DNA from: Stappia taiwanensis
GTDB taxonomy: Bacteria; Pseudomonadota; Alphaproteobacteria; Rhizobiales; Stappiaceae
Assembly: GCF_014635285.1 (NCBI RefSeq)
Contig: NZ_BMCR01000005.1
Location: 124,001 to 188,000 of the forward strand
Length of the DNA stretch: 64,000 nt
Direction: 5' to 3'
Part shown: positions 18,571 through 25,186 of the stretch, in pieces
How positions within the stretch are numbered: the first letter of the stretch is position 1
Layout of the letters: each line of letters opens with the position of its first letter
Program-made: the position numbers and the translations under genes
The notes under the pieces: model-generated
What the model saw: only the letters and a program-made list of their open reading frames with translations
What the model was told of the DNA's origin: nothing
The model's database searches: none

Positions 18571-19071
18571 TCAGATAAAGACGGCCGCACCCTGCCCGGC
18601 CGGGGACACTGCGCCCGGTGCTGGCATCGCCGCGCGCGGCACCGGATGCACCGCCGCGCCACAGCGCAGGAAAGGGCGATTCTCGGTCACCACCCGTTGC
18701 AGCCGCTGGTAAAGCAGCGCCGGCGAGATCGGCTTGGCCAGGAATTCATGAATGCCGAGCTTGACCGCGCGCAGGATCACCGGTTTGCGCGCATCGGCGC
18801 TGACCATGATCACCGGCGTCATCGCCAGCGCCTCGTCGGTATCCCGCCGCAAGAGCGACAGGAAATCGGCGCCGCTGACCGGTGCCATCAGCCAGTCGCA
18901 GATCACCACATCCGGCTGCCTGTCGAGAATGAGTGCAAGACCATCGGCGCCATCGGCCGCCTCGAACACCCGGCGAATGCCGAACCCACCGAGAATGGCG
19001 CGGAAAAGCGAGCGCATATGCGCATTGTCGTCAACGACAAGGACGGAAATACCTGAAAGATCCAGCTTCAT
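18571..19071 (-). CDS. Single-domain response regulator (CheY-like)
   Basis: A 166-residue protein made of a receiver domain plus a ~40-residue C-terminal tail. The acidic pocket is D14/D15 (VLVVDDNAHMR), the phospho-acceptor is D59 (VVICDWLMAP), followed by S91 (IMVSADA) and K113 (EFLAKPISP). The ICDWLMAPVSG form is common in Hyphomicrobiales stand-alone regulators. There is no output domain; the tail is Ala/Pro-rich. The ATG at 19069-19071 lies behind AAGGGGGA. Longer in-frame starts upstream run into unrelated sequence and were rejected. No cognate kinase is nearby, so the partner is unknown. Confidence 0.9.
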   Translation of the reverse strand: MKLDLSGISVLVVDDNAHMRSLFRAILGGFGIRRVFEAADGADGLALILDRQPDVVICDWLMAPVSGADFLSLLRRDTDEALAMTPVIMVSADARKPVILRAVKLGIHEFLAKPISPALLYQRLQRVVTENRPFLRCGAAVHPVPRAAMPAPGAVSPAGQGAAVFI

Positions 19072-19210
19072 GGCGCCACGGTCCCCCTTCCCGTTCGGCC
19101 CAACCAAGTCATATCCCTGAATTCGAAAAATTCCGTTACGTGAGCGAACGACGGCGGCGGCGCGACAAGGCGCCGGTCTCGAAAATCGCGGGAAAAGAAA
19201 ATCGTGATGC

Positions 19211-19244
19211 AAAAAGCCCCGCTGCATCACCGATGCAACGGGGC
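19211..19244 (-). terminator. Rho-independent terminator of the DAHP synthase gene
   Basis: The stem gccccg-ttgcat with its complement (19216-19244, one mismatch) is followed on the minus strand by ttttt (19211-19215). It sits 9 bases past the stop codon. Confidence 0.85.
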
Positions 19245-19252
19245 CTGAGGGG

Positions 19253-20635
19253 TCAGCTTGCGGCGGCCTGCGGGGCGGAGCTGCGCAGGTCCCGCTCCTT
19301 GCGCACATTCTCGGCAACAAGGAACGCCAGTTCAATCGCCTGCTCGGCGTTGAGGCGCGGATCGCAATAGGTGTGGTAGCGGTCGGCCAGATCCTCGGCG
19401 GTCACGGCCCGGGCACCGCCGGTGCACTCGGTCACGTTCTTGCCGGTCATCTCCACATGGATGCCGCCGGCATAACTGCCTTCGGCGCGATGCACGGCGA
19501 AGAACGCCTCCACCTCACGCAGGATCCGGTCGAACGGCCGGGTCTTGTAGCCATTGGCGGTGATGGTGTTGCCATGCATCGGATCGCAGGACCACACCAC
19601 CTTGCGCCCTTCCCGCTCCACCGCGCGCACCAGCGCCGGCAGATGCTCGAACACCTTGTCCGCGCCGAAGCGGCAGATCAGCGTCAGCCGGCCGGCCTCA
19701 TTCTCCGGGTTGAGCGTGTCGATCAGCTCCAGCAGCCCGTCGGCGGAAAGGCTCGGACCGCACTTCAGACCGATCGGGTTCTTCACGCCGCGGAAGTACT
19801 CCACATGGGCATGATCCGGCTGGCGGGTGCGGTCACCGATCCACAGCATATGGCCGGAGGTGGCGTACCAGTCGCCGGAGGTGCTGTCGACGCGGGTCAG
19901 CGCCTGCTCATAGCCCAGAAGCAGCGCCTCGTGACTGGTGAAGAACTCGGTCGAGCGCAGCTGCGGCGCCGTATCCGGATCAATGCCGCAAGCCCGCATG
20001 AAGTCGAGGCTTTCGGAAATCCGGTCGGCCAGCACCTGATAGCGGTGGCTCTGCGGGCTGTCCTTGACGAAGGACAGCATCCAGCGATGCACGTGGTCGA
20101 GATTGGCGAAACCGCCTTGCGCGAAGGCGCGCAGCAGGTTCAGCGTCGCCGCCGCCTGGCGGTAGGCCATGATCTGGCGCTGCGGATTGGGCTCGCGATT
20201 GACCGCATCGAAGTTGATGTCGTTGATGATGTCACCGCGGTAGCTCGGCAGCTCGACACCATCCTTGGTTTCCGTCGGCGCGGAACGCGGCTTGGCGAAC
20301 TGGCCGGCAATCCGGCCAACCTTCACCACCGGCTGCGCCGAAGCGTAGGTCAGCACCACGGACATCTGCAGGAAAACGCTGAAGAAGTCGCGGATATGAT
20401 CGGCGTGATGCTCGGCGAAGCTCTCGGCGCAATCGCCGCCCTGCAACAGGAACCCACGTCCTTCGGCCACTTCGGCGAGCTGGGCCTTCAGCTTGCGCGC
20501 CTCACCTGCAAAAACCAGCGGCGGAAAGTCTGCCAGGCGGCGCTCCACTTCCGCGAGCGCTTCCGCGTCGCGATACTCCGGCACCTGCACGATCGGCTTC
20601 GACCGCCAGCTTTCCGGTGTCCAGTTCTGCGCCAT
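19253..20635 (-). CDS. 3-deoxy-7-phosphoheptulonate synthase, class II
   Basis: First enzyme of the shikimate pathway (PEP + erythrose 4-phosphate to DAHP), plant/AroA-II type. The 460-residue product carries [14 protein letters not shown] near residue 65, [33 protein letters not shown] and the substrate-binding [12 protein letters not shown], all class II hallmarks. The start used is the ATG at 20633-20635. It has GGGAG 9 bases upstream; TTG and GTG codons just before it are in frame and could also initiate. It has its own terminator and is preceded by a plausible promoter interval. Class II enzymes are usually the aromatic amino acid route enzyme in Hyphomicrobiales. Confidence 0.95.
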   Translation of the reverse strand: MAQNWTPESWRSKPIVQVPEYRDAEALAEVERRLADFPPLVFAGEARKLKAQLAEVAEGRGFLLQGGDCAESFAEHHADHIRDFFSVFLQMSVVLTYASAQPVVKVGRIAGQFAKPRSAPTETKDGVELPSYRGDIINDINFDAVNREPNPQRQIMAYRQAAATLNLLRAFAQGGFANLDHVHRWMLSFVKDSPQSHRYQVLADRISESLDFMRACGIDPDTAPQLRSTEFFTSHEALLLGYEQALTRVDSTSGDWYATSGHMLWIGDRTRQPDHAHVEYFRGVKNPIGLKCGPSLSADGLLELIDTLNPENEAGRLTLICRFGADKVFEHLPALVRAVEREGRKVVWSCDPMHGNTITANGYKTRPFDRILREVEAFFAVHRAEGSYAGGIHVEMTGKNVTECTGGARAVTAEDLADRYHTYCDPRLNAEQAIELAFLVAENVRKERDLRSSAPQAAAS

Positions 20636-20842
20636 CACCTCAACTCCCAAAAACCCGATCCGCCGATGAGCGTCTTCTGCCCATCGGCCTTTGTCTGCAT
20701 TGCGTGTTTACATCGTGTTGCACGCAACAATGTCCAGCCGCGACTTCGTCGCAGGCCGGGTGTGCGCGGTTATACACATCTTGCCCGGTCGAGGCCACCG
20801 TTTATGGCCCCCCGCCAGCGCAAGCACCCGCGCCAGGGCAGC

Positions 20843-21433
20843 TCAGGGCGCCAGATACCGCACCCCTTCGCCGGCCAGCATCTCATCGAACCGGGCGAGC
20901 AGCCCTTCGTCGATCTCCTGCGCGCGCGGGTAGCGCGGCACGGCGCGGTCGGCGAGGATCGGCGCGTGCCAGCCATGGGTGGAGGCGATGAAGCGCGCCA
21001 CCCCCTCCTCGCCCCAGAAGGCGTGAAAGCCGGCCAGCACGCAATCCACATAGCTTTGCAGGATCGGATGGCTCTCATCGCCCCATTTGCGGATTGCCGT
21101 ATCGGCCTGGAACAGGAAGGCATCGGCGCCGGCCGGCGCGCCATCGGCGGCCCCGCGAAACTGCGAACCGATGCCATCGATCCGCTCATAGCGGCGCTCG
21201 CGCTGCTGCAGCACCGCCAGCCCCTCCGCCGGTTCGCTGACCATCACCCCGTCAATGGCACAATCCGGGTCGGGCACCACCGTCAAGGTGCACACGCGCG
21301 GCCCCTCGTGCTCCGTCCACCAGGCCCGCCATTCCCGGCGCCAGCCGGCAAGGGTTCCGGGCGTTGCCCGCGCGGCCGGGTCCAGCGTGCGCACATTCAC
21401 CAGCGAGCCGTAGCCGAAATAGGTGATCGTCAT
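20843..21433 (-). CDS. Gamma-glutamylcyclotransferase-like (GGCT/AIG2 fold) protein
   Basis: A 196-residue protein starting MTITYFGYGSLVN, the N-terminal nucleotide/glutamyl-binding loop typical of the GGCT-like fold. A conserved acidic stretch follows (LQQRERRYERID), where the catalytic Glu of true cyclotransferases sits. The C-terminal half is a helical extension (SYVDCVLAGFHAFWGEEGVARF) shared by a proteobacterial subgroup of unknown substrate. The ATG at 21431-21433 is preceded by GAAGGA, which favours it over longer in-frame openings. I cannot say whether it acts on gamma-glutamyl amines, glutathione or something else. Confidence 0.78.
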   Translation of the reverse strand: MTITYFGYGSLVNVRTLDPAARATPGTLAGWRREWRAWWTEHEGPRVCTLTVVPDPDCAIDGVMVSEPAEGLAVLQQRERRYERIDGIGSQFRGAADGAPAGADAFLFQADTAIRKWGDESHPILQSYVDCVLAGFHAFWGEEGVARFIASTHGWHAPILADRAVPRYPRAQEIDEGLLARFDEMLAGEGVRYLAP

Positions 21434-21713
21434 GGGTGTTTCCGGTCCTTCACCACCGCCTGCCGTTTCCCACAGGAGATGCAATCGTGTTTTCGCCAAG
21501 CCCCGCCCCACTTAACCGCTGAGGAGCCCCCTTGGCCAGCCGCCACAGGCCGAACAAGGCGCAAAGCGTCTTGCAATCCCCGGCAAGGCGCCTTAGACAA
21601 GCGGTCGCGCGATCTGGCCGGCCATCCGGCGCCGGATTGCCGCGCCTTCTCCCTTCCCCGCCGGGTTACCGGCCGGACGGAGAGCAGCAAGGTCGCCAAA
21701 GGCGGCCCGGAAC

Positions 21714-21789
21714 GGGCGGTTAGCTCAGTTGGTAGAGCGCCTCGTTTACACCGAGGATGTCGGGAGTTCGAGTCTCTCACCGCCCACCA
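21714..21789 (+). tRNA. tRNA-Val (UAC)
   Basis: A complete cloverleaf is readable. The acceptor is GGGCGGT/ACCGCCC (21714-21720 with 21779-21785), the D arm is TAGCTCAGTTGGTAGAGC, the anticodon stem CCTCG/CGAGG encloses the loop TTTACAC with anticodon TAC, and the T arm has GTTCGAGTC. The CCA end is encoded (21787-21789). Its last 23 bases are repeated at 24179-24201, showing it served as an integration site. Confidence 0.97.
21767..21789 (+). repeat. attL: left copy of the 23-bp attachment repeat (inside tRNA-Val)
   Basis: The T-arm to CCA end of tRNA-Val, from ttcgagtctc to cgcccacca, is identical to 24179-24201. Homology stops exactly at the CCA on one side and inside the T-stem on the other, as expected for tyrosine-recombinase integration at a tRNA 3' end. 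Confidence 0.9.
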
Positions 21790-21869
21790 CCTTATCCTGT
21801 TGATTTGGTGGAACGAATTGATTTAGAAGGGTTTCCGGCCAGCCGACTTGTACACATGGCTGGTACACG

Positions 21870-22010
21870 ATGCCCCTTCCGATGACACGCCCAACACAAC
21901 ATCCCAAGTTCGGAACCTACTATCTGCGCAGCCGCGTTCCCCACGATCTCGTGGAGCGGATCAAGGGCAGGTCGATCCGTGTTCCCGTAGGCGAGCACAC
22001 CTCGAGCACA
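21870..22010 (+). pseudogene. Tyrosine integrase, N-terminal remnant
   Basis: From the ATG at 21870 (or 21882) the frame reads MTRPTQHPKFGTYYLRSRVP and HDLVERIKGRSIRVPVGE. This is the start of the DUF6538-type N-terminal domain found in phage/island integrases that sit directly beside tRNA genes. The resemblance ends at about residue 45; the frame continues without any SAM-like or catalytic (R...HxxR...Y) domain, and no other frame picks it up. The position, 80 bases from attL and reading away from the tRNA, is where the integrase of such an island belongs. I take it as a deletion remnant. Confidence 0.75.
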
Positions 22011-22250
22011 GACCGCGCAAGCCCTCCCACTCCCTACCAGCTGAAGGGAAAACGAGGACGACGACAGGACTGCGCCGGACAGCAGGGCGGCACGGCAACC
22101 CCGCGAAGACCATGCATTCCTGGGCAAGCGCCGGGGCGCTGGGTGGCATTGAGCCCCCGGCACGGGGGAAGCTCGCGCAATCCTGTAATCAGATTGGGAG
22201 CTCGGAAATTCTTGTCAGATATTCCGGGCGATTTGCTGCGGTCAAGCGGC

Positions 22251-23777
22251 TCATTGAGAGTGCCTCGCCTTCTCTGCGGCTGCAAGAAGCTTGTCGGCAA
22301 TCTCGCCCAGCTTGGCTTCCTCATCTGCGTCGGGACTGGGCCAACTCTCATACAAGATGTCAGCCAGTAGCGGGTAGTTCTGTCCGACATGGAAGTCGTG
22401 ATCGCAGATGGGAAGAATTCTCCCCTTCCGGTTTATGTTAATCGAAATCGCAGAGTTTAACTCTTTGTTCGTCCAGCCTTTTTCCGCAAACGTGTTAGAG
22501 AGGAATGGAACGAAGAAGGTGGATTTCATCAATCCAATGTTGATCTGCTCCACTATTGATTCGCCCCAAGAAATGCTGCTCTCATCAAAGAATACCTTCA
22601 AGTCAAGTCTGATAAGCTTGTCATGAAGCTTTCTGACTCTTGTTTTATCTTCGGATGCATGAGAAAGGAATAGGTCGAATTCATGAATCATGTGGGCGTG
22701 TTCCTTGATCCAGCCTGAGGAGTCTGGGTTCACCTCAATAGCTTGCTTACAGAGCTTGGAAAGTACAGGGTCACCTTCTCCTCGAACTTGCTTGATGTAG
22801 CCCAGCCAGCCTTCAACGTGAGACCAGAAGGCCTTGGGCTCGGCACCGGGCCTAATCCAGATAGCTGCCGCTTGCTCCAAGCCGTACTTCTTGGCTGAGT
22901 AGAGCTTCATTCGCAGACGCTTGATGTCTCTTCGCCAAACATTTGGATACTGATTTACGATGAGGCCGGTCACGACTTGCCTCTCACCGAAGAGCTGAAT
23001 CCGGGTCTTGTCCTTATTGATCTGAAGCGACGAAGCGCGAAACGCTTCTTGAAGGCGCTCGCCTAGTTCAATTTCACGGTCGCCGTATTCTGGCTCCCAT
23101 TCCTTGATCAAGGACCTTGGTATCTTCTTCGAACTGGAAGAGAACGTGATGTCATCGGCATACCGTGAGAAGCGGAGCTTCTCCTTCGCGGCCAATGAAA
23201 TGAGCTCTTTGTCTAGGTTGTGAGCAATGAGGTTGGCCAAAATCGGTGAGGTTTTGGCTCCCTGTGGTAGACGATCTTGACAGGTGCAAATACGAGCCAG
23301 ACTCGTTGCAACGCGTGCATTGTATCCGAATAGCTTTGACATGAAGAGACCTCGGACCCGTGCGAAGCCGATAGATCCAAAGAAGTCTTCAATATCAATG
23401 TTCAGTATCCATCTTTGCTTTTTATGGTATTCTGCATTCGAAAGAAATGATCGTCCGCGGATGTATCCATGAACAAAGGGTTTTGGATTGTAAACCTCCA
23501 ACAAAACGGCTGCAAATCGTTCCTGCGCCATTGCCAGCCCTCGCAGAGGTTTGTCTATGGTTCTTGTTCCGCCGCGTTTCTTTGGAATTTCGAAGGTTTT
23601 GTAATACTTGCCTGTCTCTGTGTTCTGGAGAACATGAAACAGGCCATCGGGGCGCATCATCAATGCCCCCGCTATATCCTTGACGGAATGCGCAATGCCG
23701 ATCAAGAGATGGGCGCTGGCAGCATCGAAATCTTTTGGAAGGCTCAACCCTCGTTCTCTACCTAGTTCAGGGTCCAA
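22251..23777 (-). CDS. Retron-type reverse transcriptase fused to a TIR domain
   Basis: Up to 508 residues. The RT part (~55-330) has FEIPKKRGGTRTIDKP (region 0/1), the retron-specific NAEYH (114-118, NAxxH), LNIDIEDFFGSIG (125-137), LPQGAKTSPILAN, the catalytic RYADDITFS (YADD 206-209) and the retron VTG (269-271). Residues ~365-480 are a TIR domain: FDLFLSHASEDK, VFFDESSISWGESI and WTNKELNSA, with E439 in the place of the NADase glutamate. Retrons make a branched RNA-DNA; in RT-TIR fusions the complex is expected to hold an NAD-depleting TIR effector in check until phage infection. The start is uncertain: TTG 23777 opens the frame and TTG 23747, TTG 23705 or ATG 23660 are alternatives; none has a strong Shine-Dalgarno. 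Confidence 0.92.
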   Translation of the reverse strand: MDPELGRERGLSLPKDFDAASAHLLIGIAHSVKDIAGALMMRPDGLFHVLQNTETGKYYKTFEIPKKRGGTRTIDKPLRGLAMAQERFAAVLLEVYNPKPFVHGYIRGRSFLSNAEYHKKQRWILNIDIEDFFGSIGFARVRGLFMSKLFGYNARVATSLARICTCQDRLPQGAKTSPILANLIAHNLDKELISLAAKEKLRFSRYADDITFSSSSKKIPRSLIKEWEPEYGDREIELGERLQEAFRASSLQINKDKTRIQLFGERQVVTGLIVNQYPNVWRRDIKRLRMKLYSAKKYGLEQAAAIWIRPGAEPKAFWSHVEGWLGYIKQVRGEGDPVLSKLCKQAIEVNPDSSGWIKEHAHMIHEFDLFLSHASEDKTRVRKLHDKLIRLDLKVFFDESSISWGESIVEQINIGLMKSTFFVPFLSNTFAEKGWTNKELNSAISININRKGRILPICDHDFHVGQNYPLLADILYESWPSPDADEEAKLGEIADKLLAAAEKARHSQ

Positions 23778-23866
23778 CGTTGAGAAACCGCCAGACCGCC
23801 GCGATTTTGGACTAACTTTTCAGCGAGCCGCCGGGGATTCACCAGCGCAAATTAGAGAGTTGAGCC
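23741..23866 (-). ncRNA. Candidate retron msr-msd RNA
   Basis: Just upstream of and overlapping the 5' end of the RT frame on the same strand. The outer arms ggctcaactctc (23866-23855) and gagggttgagcc (23752-23741) pair over 12 bp with one G-U, like retron a1/a2. Inside, in order, are a short stem cgctgg/ccggcg with a 7-base loop (msr-like) and a longer interrupted stem agtt-gtccaa/ttggac-aact (msd-like). The order a1, small hairpin, larger hairpin, a2, RT is the standard retron layout. Against it: I do not see the usual AGC around a branching G right after a1, the msd would be short, and a2 lies within the longest RT frame. Confidence 0.4.
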
Positions 23867-23904
23867 GACGCCACAATACTACTGAACTGGCAACAGGGGT
23901 CAAT

Positions 23905-24078
23905 CCCGGCGGTCGGAATTGCACCTGCACGTTCTTGCAAGTGAACGGACGGCAAGGAAGCGGAACCTTCACGTGCAACGACGGGGCTAGCGGTCCATTC
24001 GAGTTCGTTTCAACCGGCACCCGACGGACCGGCACAGGGATGCTGAATGGACGTGCATTCACCTTCACGTTCGGCTAG
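23905..24078 (+). pseudogene. C-terminal remnant of an unidentified small protein gene
   Basis: The plus frame ending at the TAG at 24076-24078 reads NPGGRNCTCTFLQVNGRQGS, GTFTCNDGASGPFEFV and TGTGMLNGRAFTFTFG. These alternating, Gly/Thr/Cys-rich beta-strand-like repeats look like real protein. Upstream in the same frame the sequence becomes antisense to the RT gene and loses this character, and no good start is present. I read it as the end of a truncated gene left at the right end of the element. Family unknown. Confidence 0.4.
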
Positions 24079-24178
24079 GCTTGTCTTGCTTCGGTCGTTC
24101 ACCGAGGTAGTATACAAAATCCCGGCGCCGGTCGGAAAAACGTTTATAAATCAATGCGCCGTGAGCGGATTTGGCGAA

Positions 24179-24201
24179 TTCGAGTCTCTCACCGCCCACC
24201 A
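24179..24201 (+). repeat. attR: right copy of the 23-bp attachment repeat
   Basis: Identical to tRNA-Val positions 21767-21789 (ttcgagtctc ... cgcccacca). Upstream bases (gagcggatttggcgaa) do not match the tRNA, so only the 3' end was duplicated. Confidence 0.9.
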
Positions 24202-24240
24202 ATTTCCCGTTTTGACGCCCTCCCTCGGGCGCTGGCCACG

Positions 24241-24584
24241 CTACAACCACAGGCCGTGGGTGTTGCGCATGTAGGTGACGGCGGCGGCATCGGCGTCTTC
24301 CCGCCCCACCCCATCCAGCACCGCGGCATTGAGCGAGGCCACCGGCGAGGACATCGTCTCGATGGGGTCGAGCACATTGGCGTCGAGCCAGATCGGGATG
24401 CCCTTGCGGGCGACCATCCCGGACAGCCAGACATCATCCACCGACCAGATCACCGGCGGAATGTCGCAATCCTCCGGCGCAAACCACTCCGGCCGCACCA
24501 ACACCCCGTGGCCGCCTTCGAAGATGTCGATATAGCCGGAGCGCTTGAACGCCCGGCGCGGCTTCAGGCAGGCAAGCGGACATA
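24241..24584 (-). pseudogene. C-terminal fragment of a putative glycosyltransferase-like protein
   Basis: On the minus strand the frame ending at 24241 reads KRSGYIDIFEGGHGVLVRPE, WSVDDVWLSGMVARKGIPIW and YMRNTHGLWL*. The DDVWLSG and Gly-rich FEGGHG segments recall small family-2/DUF glycosyltransferases of Hyphomicrobiales. No ATG, GTG or TTG start precedes residue KRSGY, and upstream the frame runs into the HU terminator at 24591. The gene therefore lacks its N-terminal half. It lies between attR and the HU gene and may have been cut by the rearrangement that brought in the island. Confidence 0.5.
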
Positions 24585-24590
24585 AAAAAA

Positions 24591-24618
24591 GACCCCGCGG
24601 CCGAACGCCACCGGGGTC
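24591..24618 (-). terminator. Rho-independent terminator downstream of the HU gene (bidirectional)
   Basis: Arms gaccccg and cggggtc enclose a 14-base loop. On the minus strand the hairpin is followed by ttttttt (24584-24590), and on the plus strand by ttttt. Confidence 0.85.
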
Positions 24619-24675
24619 TTTTTGACTGACCGGACCACTCGGCCCGGAAGCCCGGGGAGCCGTCCGCCTGGCGCG

Positions 24676-24701
24676 CCCGCATTCTGAGATCAGAATGCGG
24701 G
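24676..24701. repeat. 26-base perfect palindrome between the HU stop and terminator, flanked by a 15-bp direct repeat
   Basis: Arms cccgcattctga and tcagaatgcggg are separated by two bases. The sequence ggagccgtccgcctg occurs on both sides, at 24656-24670 and 24710-24724. There is no T-tract, so it is not a terminator by itself. It may act as an mRNA 3'-end stabiliser or be a small repeat-element insertion. Confidence 0.7.
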
Positions 24702-24725
24702 AGCTTCCAGGAGCCGTCCGCCTGA

Positions 24726-25001
24726 TCAGGCGTTGACTGCGTCCTTCAGGCCCTTGCCGGCCTTGAACTTCGGCGTCTTCGACGCCGGGATCTGGATCGT
24801 CTCGCCGGTGCGCGGGTTGCGGCCCTCGGAGGCAGCGCGCTCGGAAACGCTGAAGTTGCCGAAGCCGATGATCCGGACTTCGTCGCCGCTCTTCAGGGTG
24901 TTGGTGACGGCTTCGAGAGCAGCGTCAACAGCTTCACCGGCCTGCGCCTTGGTGAGACCGGTCTTGTCCGCGACCGCAGCGATCAGATCATTCTTGTTCA
25001 T
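24726..25001 (-). CDS. hup: HU family DNA-binding protein
   Basis: A 91-residue nucleoid protein. Start MNKNDLIAAVADKTGLTKAQ, the beta-arm entry GFGNFSVSERAASEGRNPRTG and the end KFKAGKGLKDAVN are textbook HU. The ATG at 24999-25001 is preceded by AAAGGGA. The length and the hydrophobic core match HU rather than IHF. It lies directly downstream of lon, in the conserved order clpX-lon-hup, but the terminator at 25139-25162 suggests separate transcription. Confidence 0.96.
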   Translation of the reverse strand: MNKNDLIAAVADKTGLTKAQAGEAVDAALEAVTNTLKSGDEVRIIGFGNFSVSERAASEGRNPRTGETIQIPASKTPKFKAGKGLKDAVNA

Positions 25002-25132
25002 GGCAGTCCCTTTCCTGGAAACAGCAAGCCCGTCGATTCGTGACAGGCCTCGGGGCAGGACACTCTTGCGATTTCCCGGCCTTGGCAAGCTGAAAGTGGC
25101 GGAATTCCGCGATTTTTCCGTCATTTTGGCAA

Positions 25133-25162
25133 AAGAAAGGGCCCCGGCTGGCACCGGAGCCC
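25133..25162 (-). terminator. Rho-independent terminator of lon
   Basis: A nine-pair stem (gggctccgg with ccggggccc, one G-U; 25139-25162) is followed on the minus strand by tttctttt. It lies between the lon stop and the HU promoter region. Confidence 0.8.
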
Positions 25163-25186
25163 CTATTTCTGTGGAAAGCCGTTGGC

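Larger units (their letters stand above)
21767..24201. mobile_element. Small integrated element at tRNA-Val carrying a retron-TIR gene
   Basis: A 2.4 kb segment bounded by a 23-bp direct repeat of the tRNA-Val 3' end. Contents: the start of a tyrosine integrase next to attL (decayed after ~45 codons), a retron reverse transcriptase-TIR gene on the minus strand with a candidate msr-msd RNA, and a gene remnant near attR. Base composition across the RT gene is visibly lower in G+C (about half) than the flanking chromosome (about two thirds). Without a working integrase the element should be fixed unless helped in trans. The layout is that of a collapsed genomic island that kept only its defence cargo. 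Confidence 0.85.

Noticed and set aside
22251-23777. Group II intron maturase as identity of the reverse transcriptase
   Set aside because: No maturase X or HNH domain and no intron RNA ends around it. NAxxH and VTG motifs and the TIR fusion fit a retron.
23680-23904. The N-terminal half of the plus-strand frame that ends at 24078
   Set aside because: It is antisense to the RT 5' end, lacks a start with ribosome-binding site and has no protein-like pattern. Only the C-terminal tail was kept, as a remnant.
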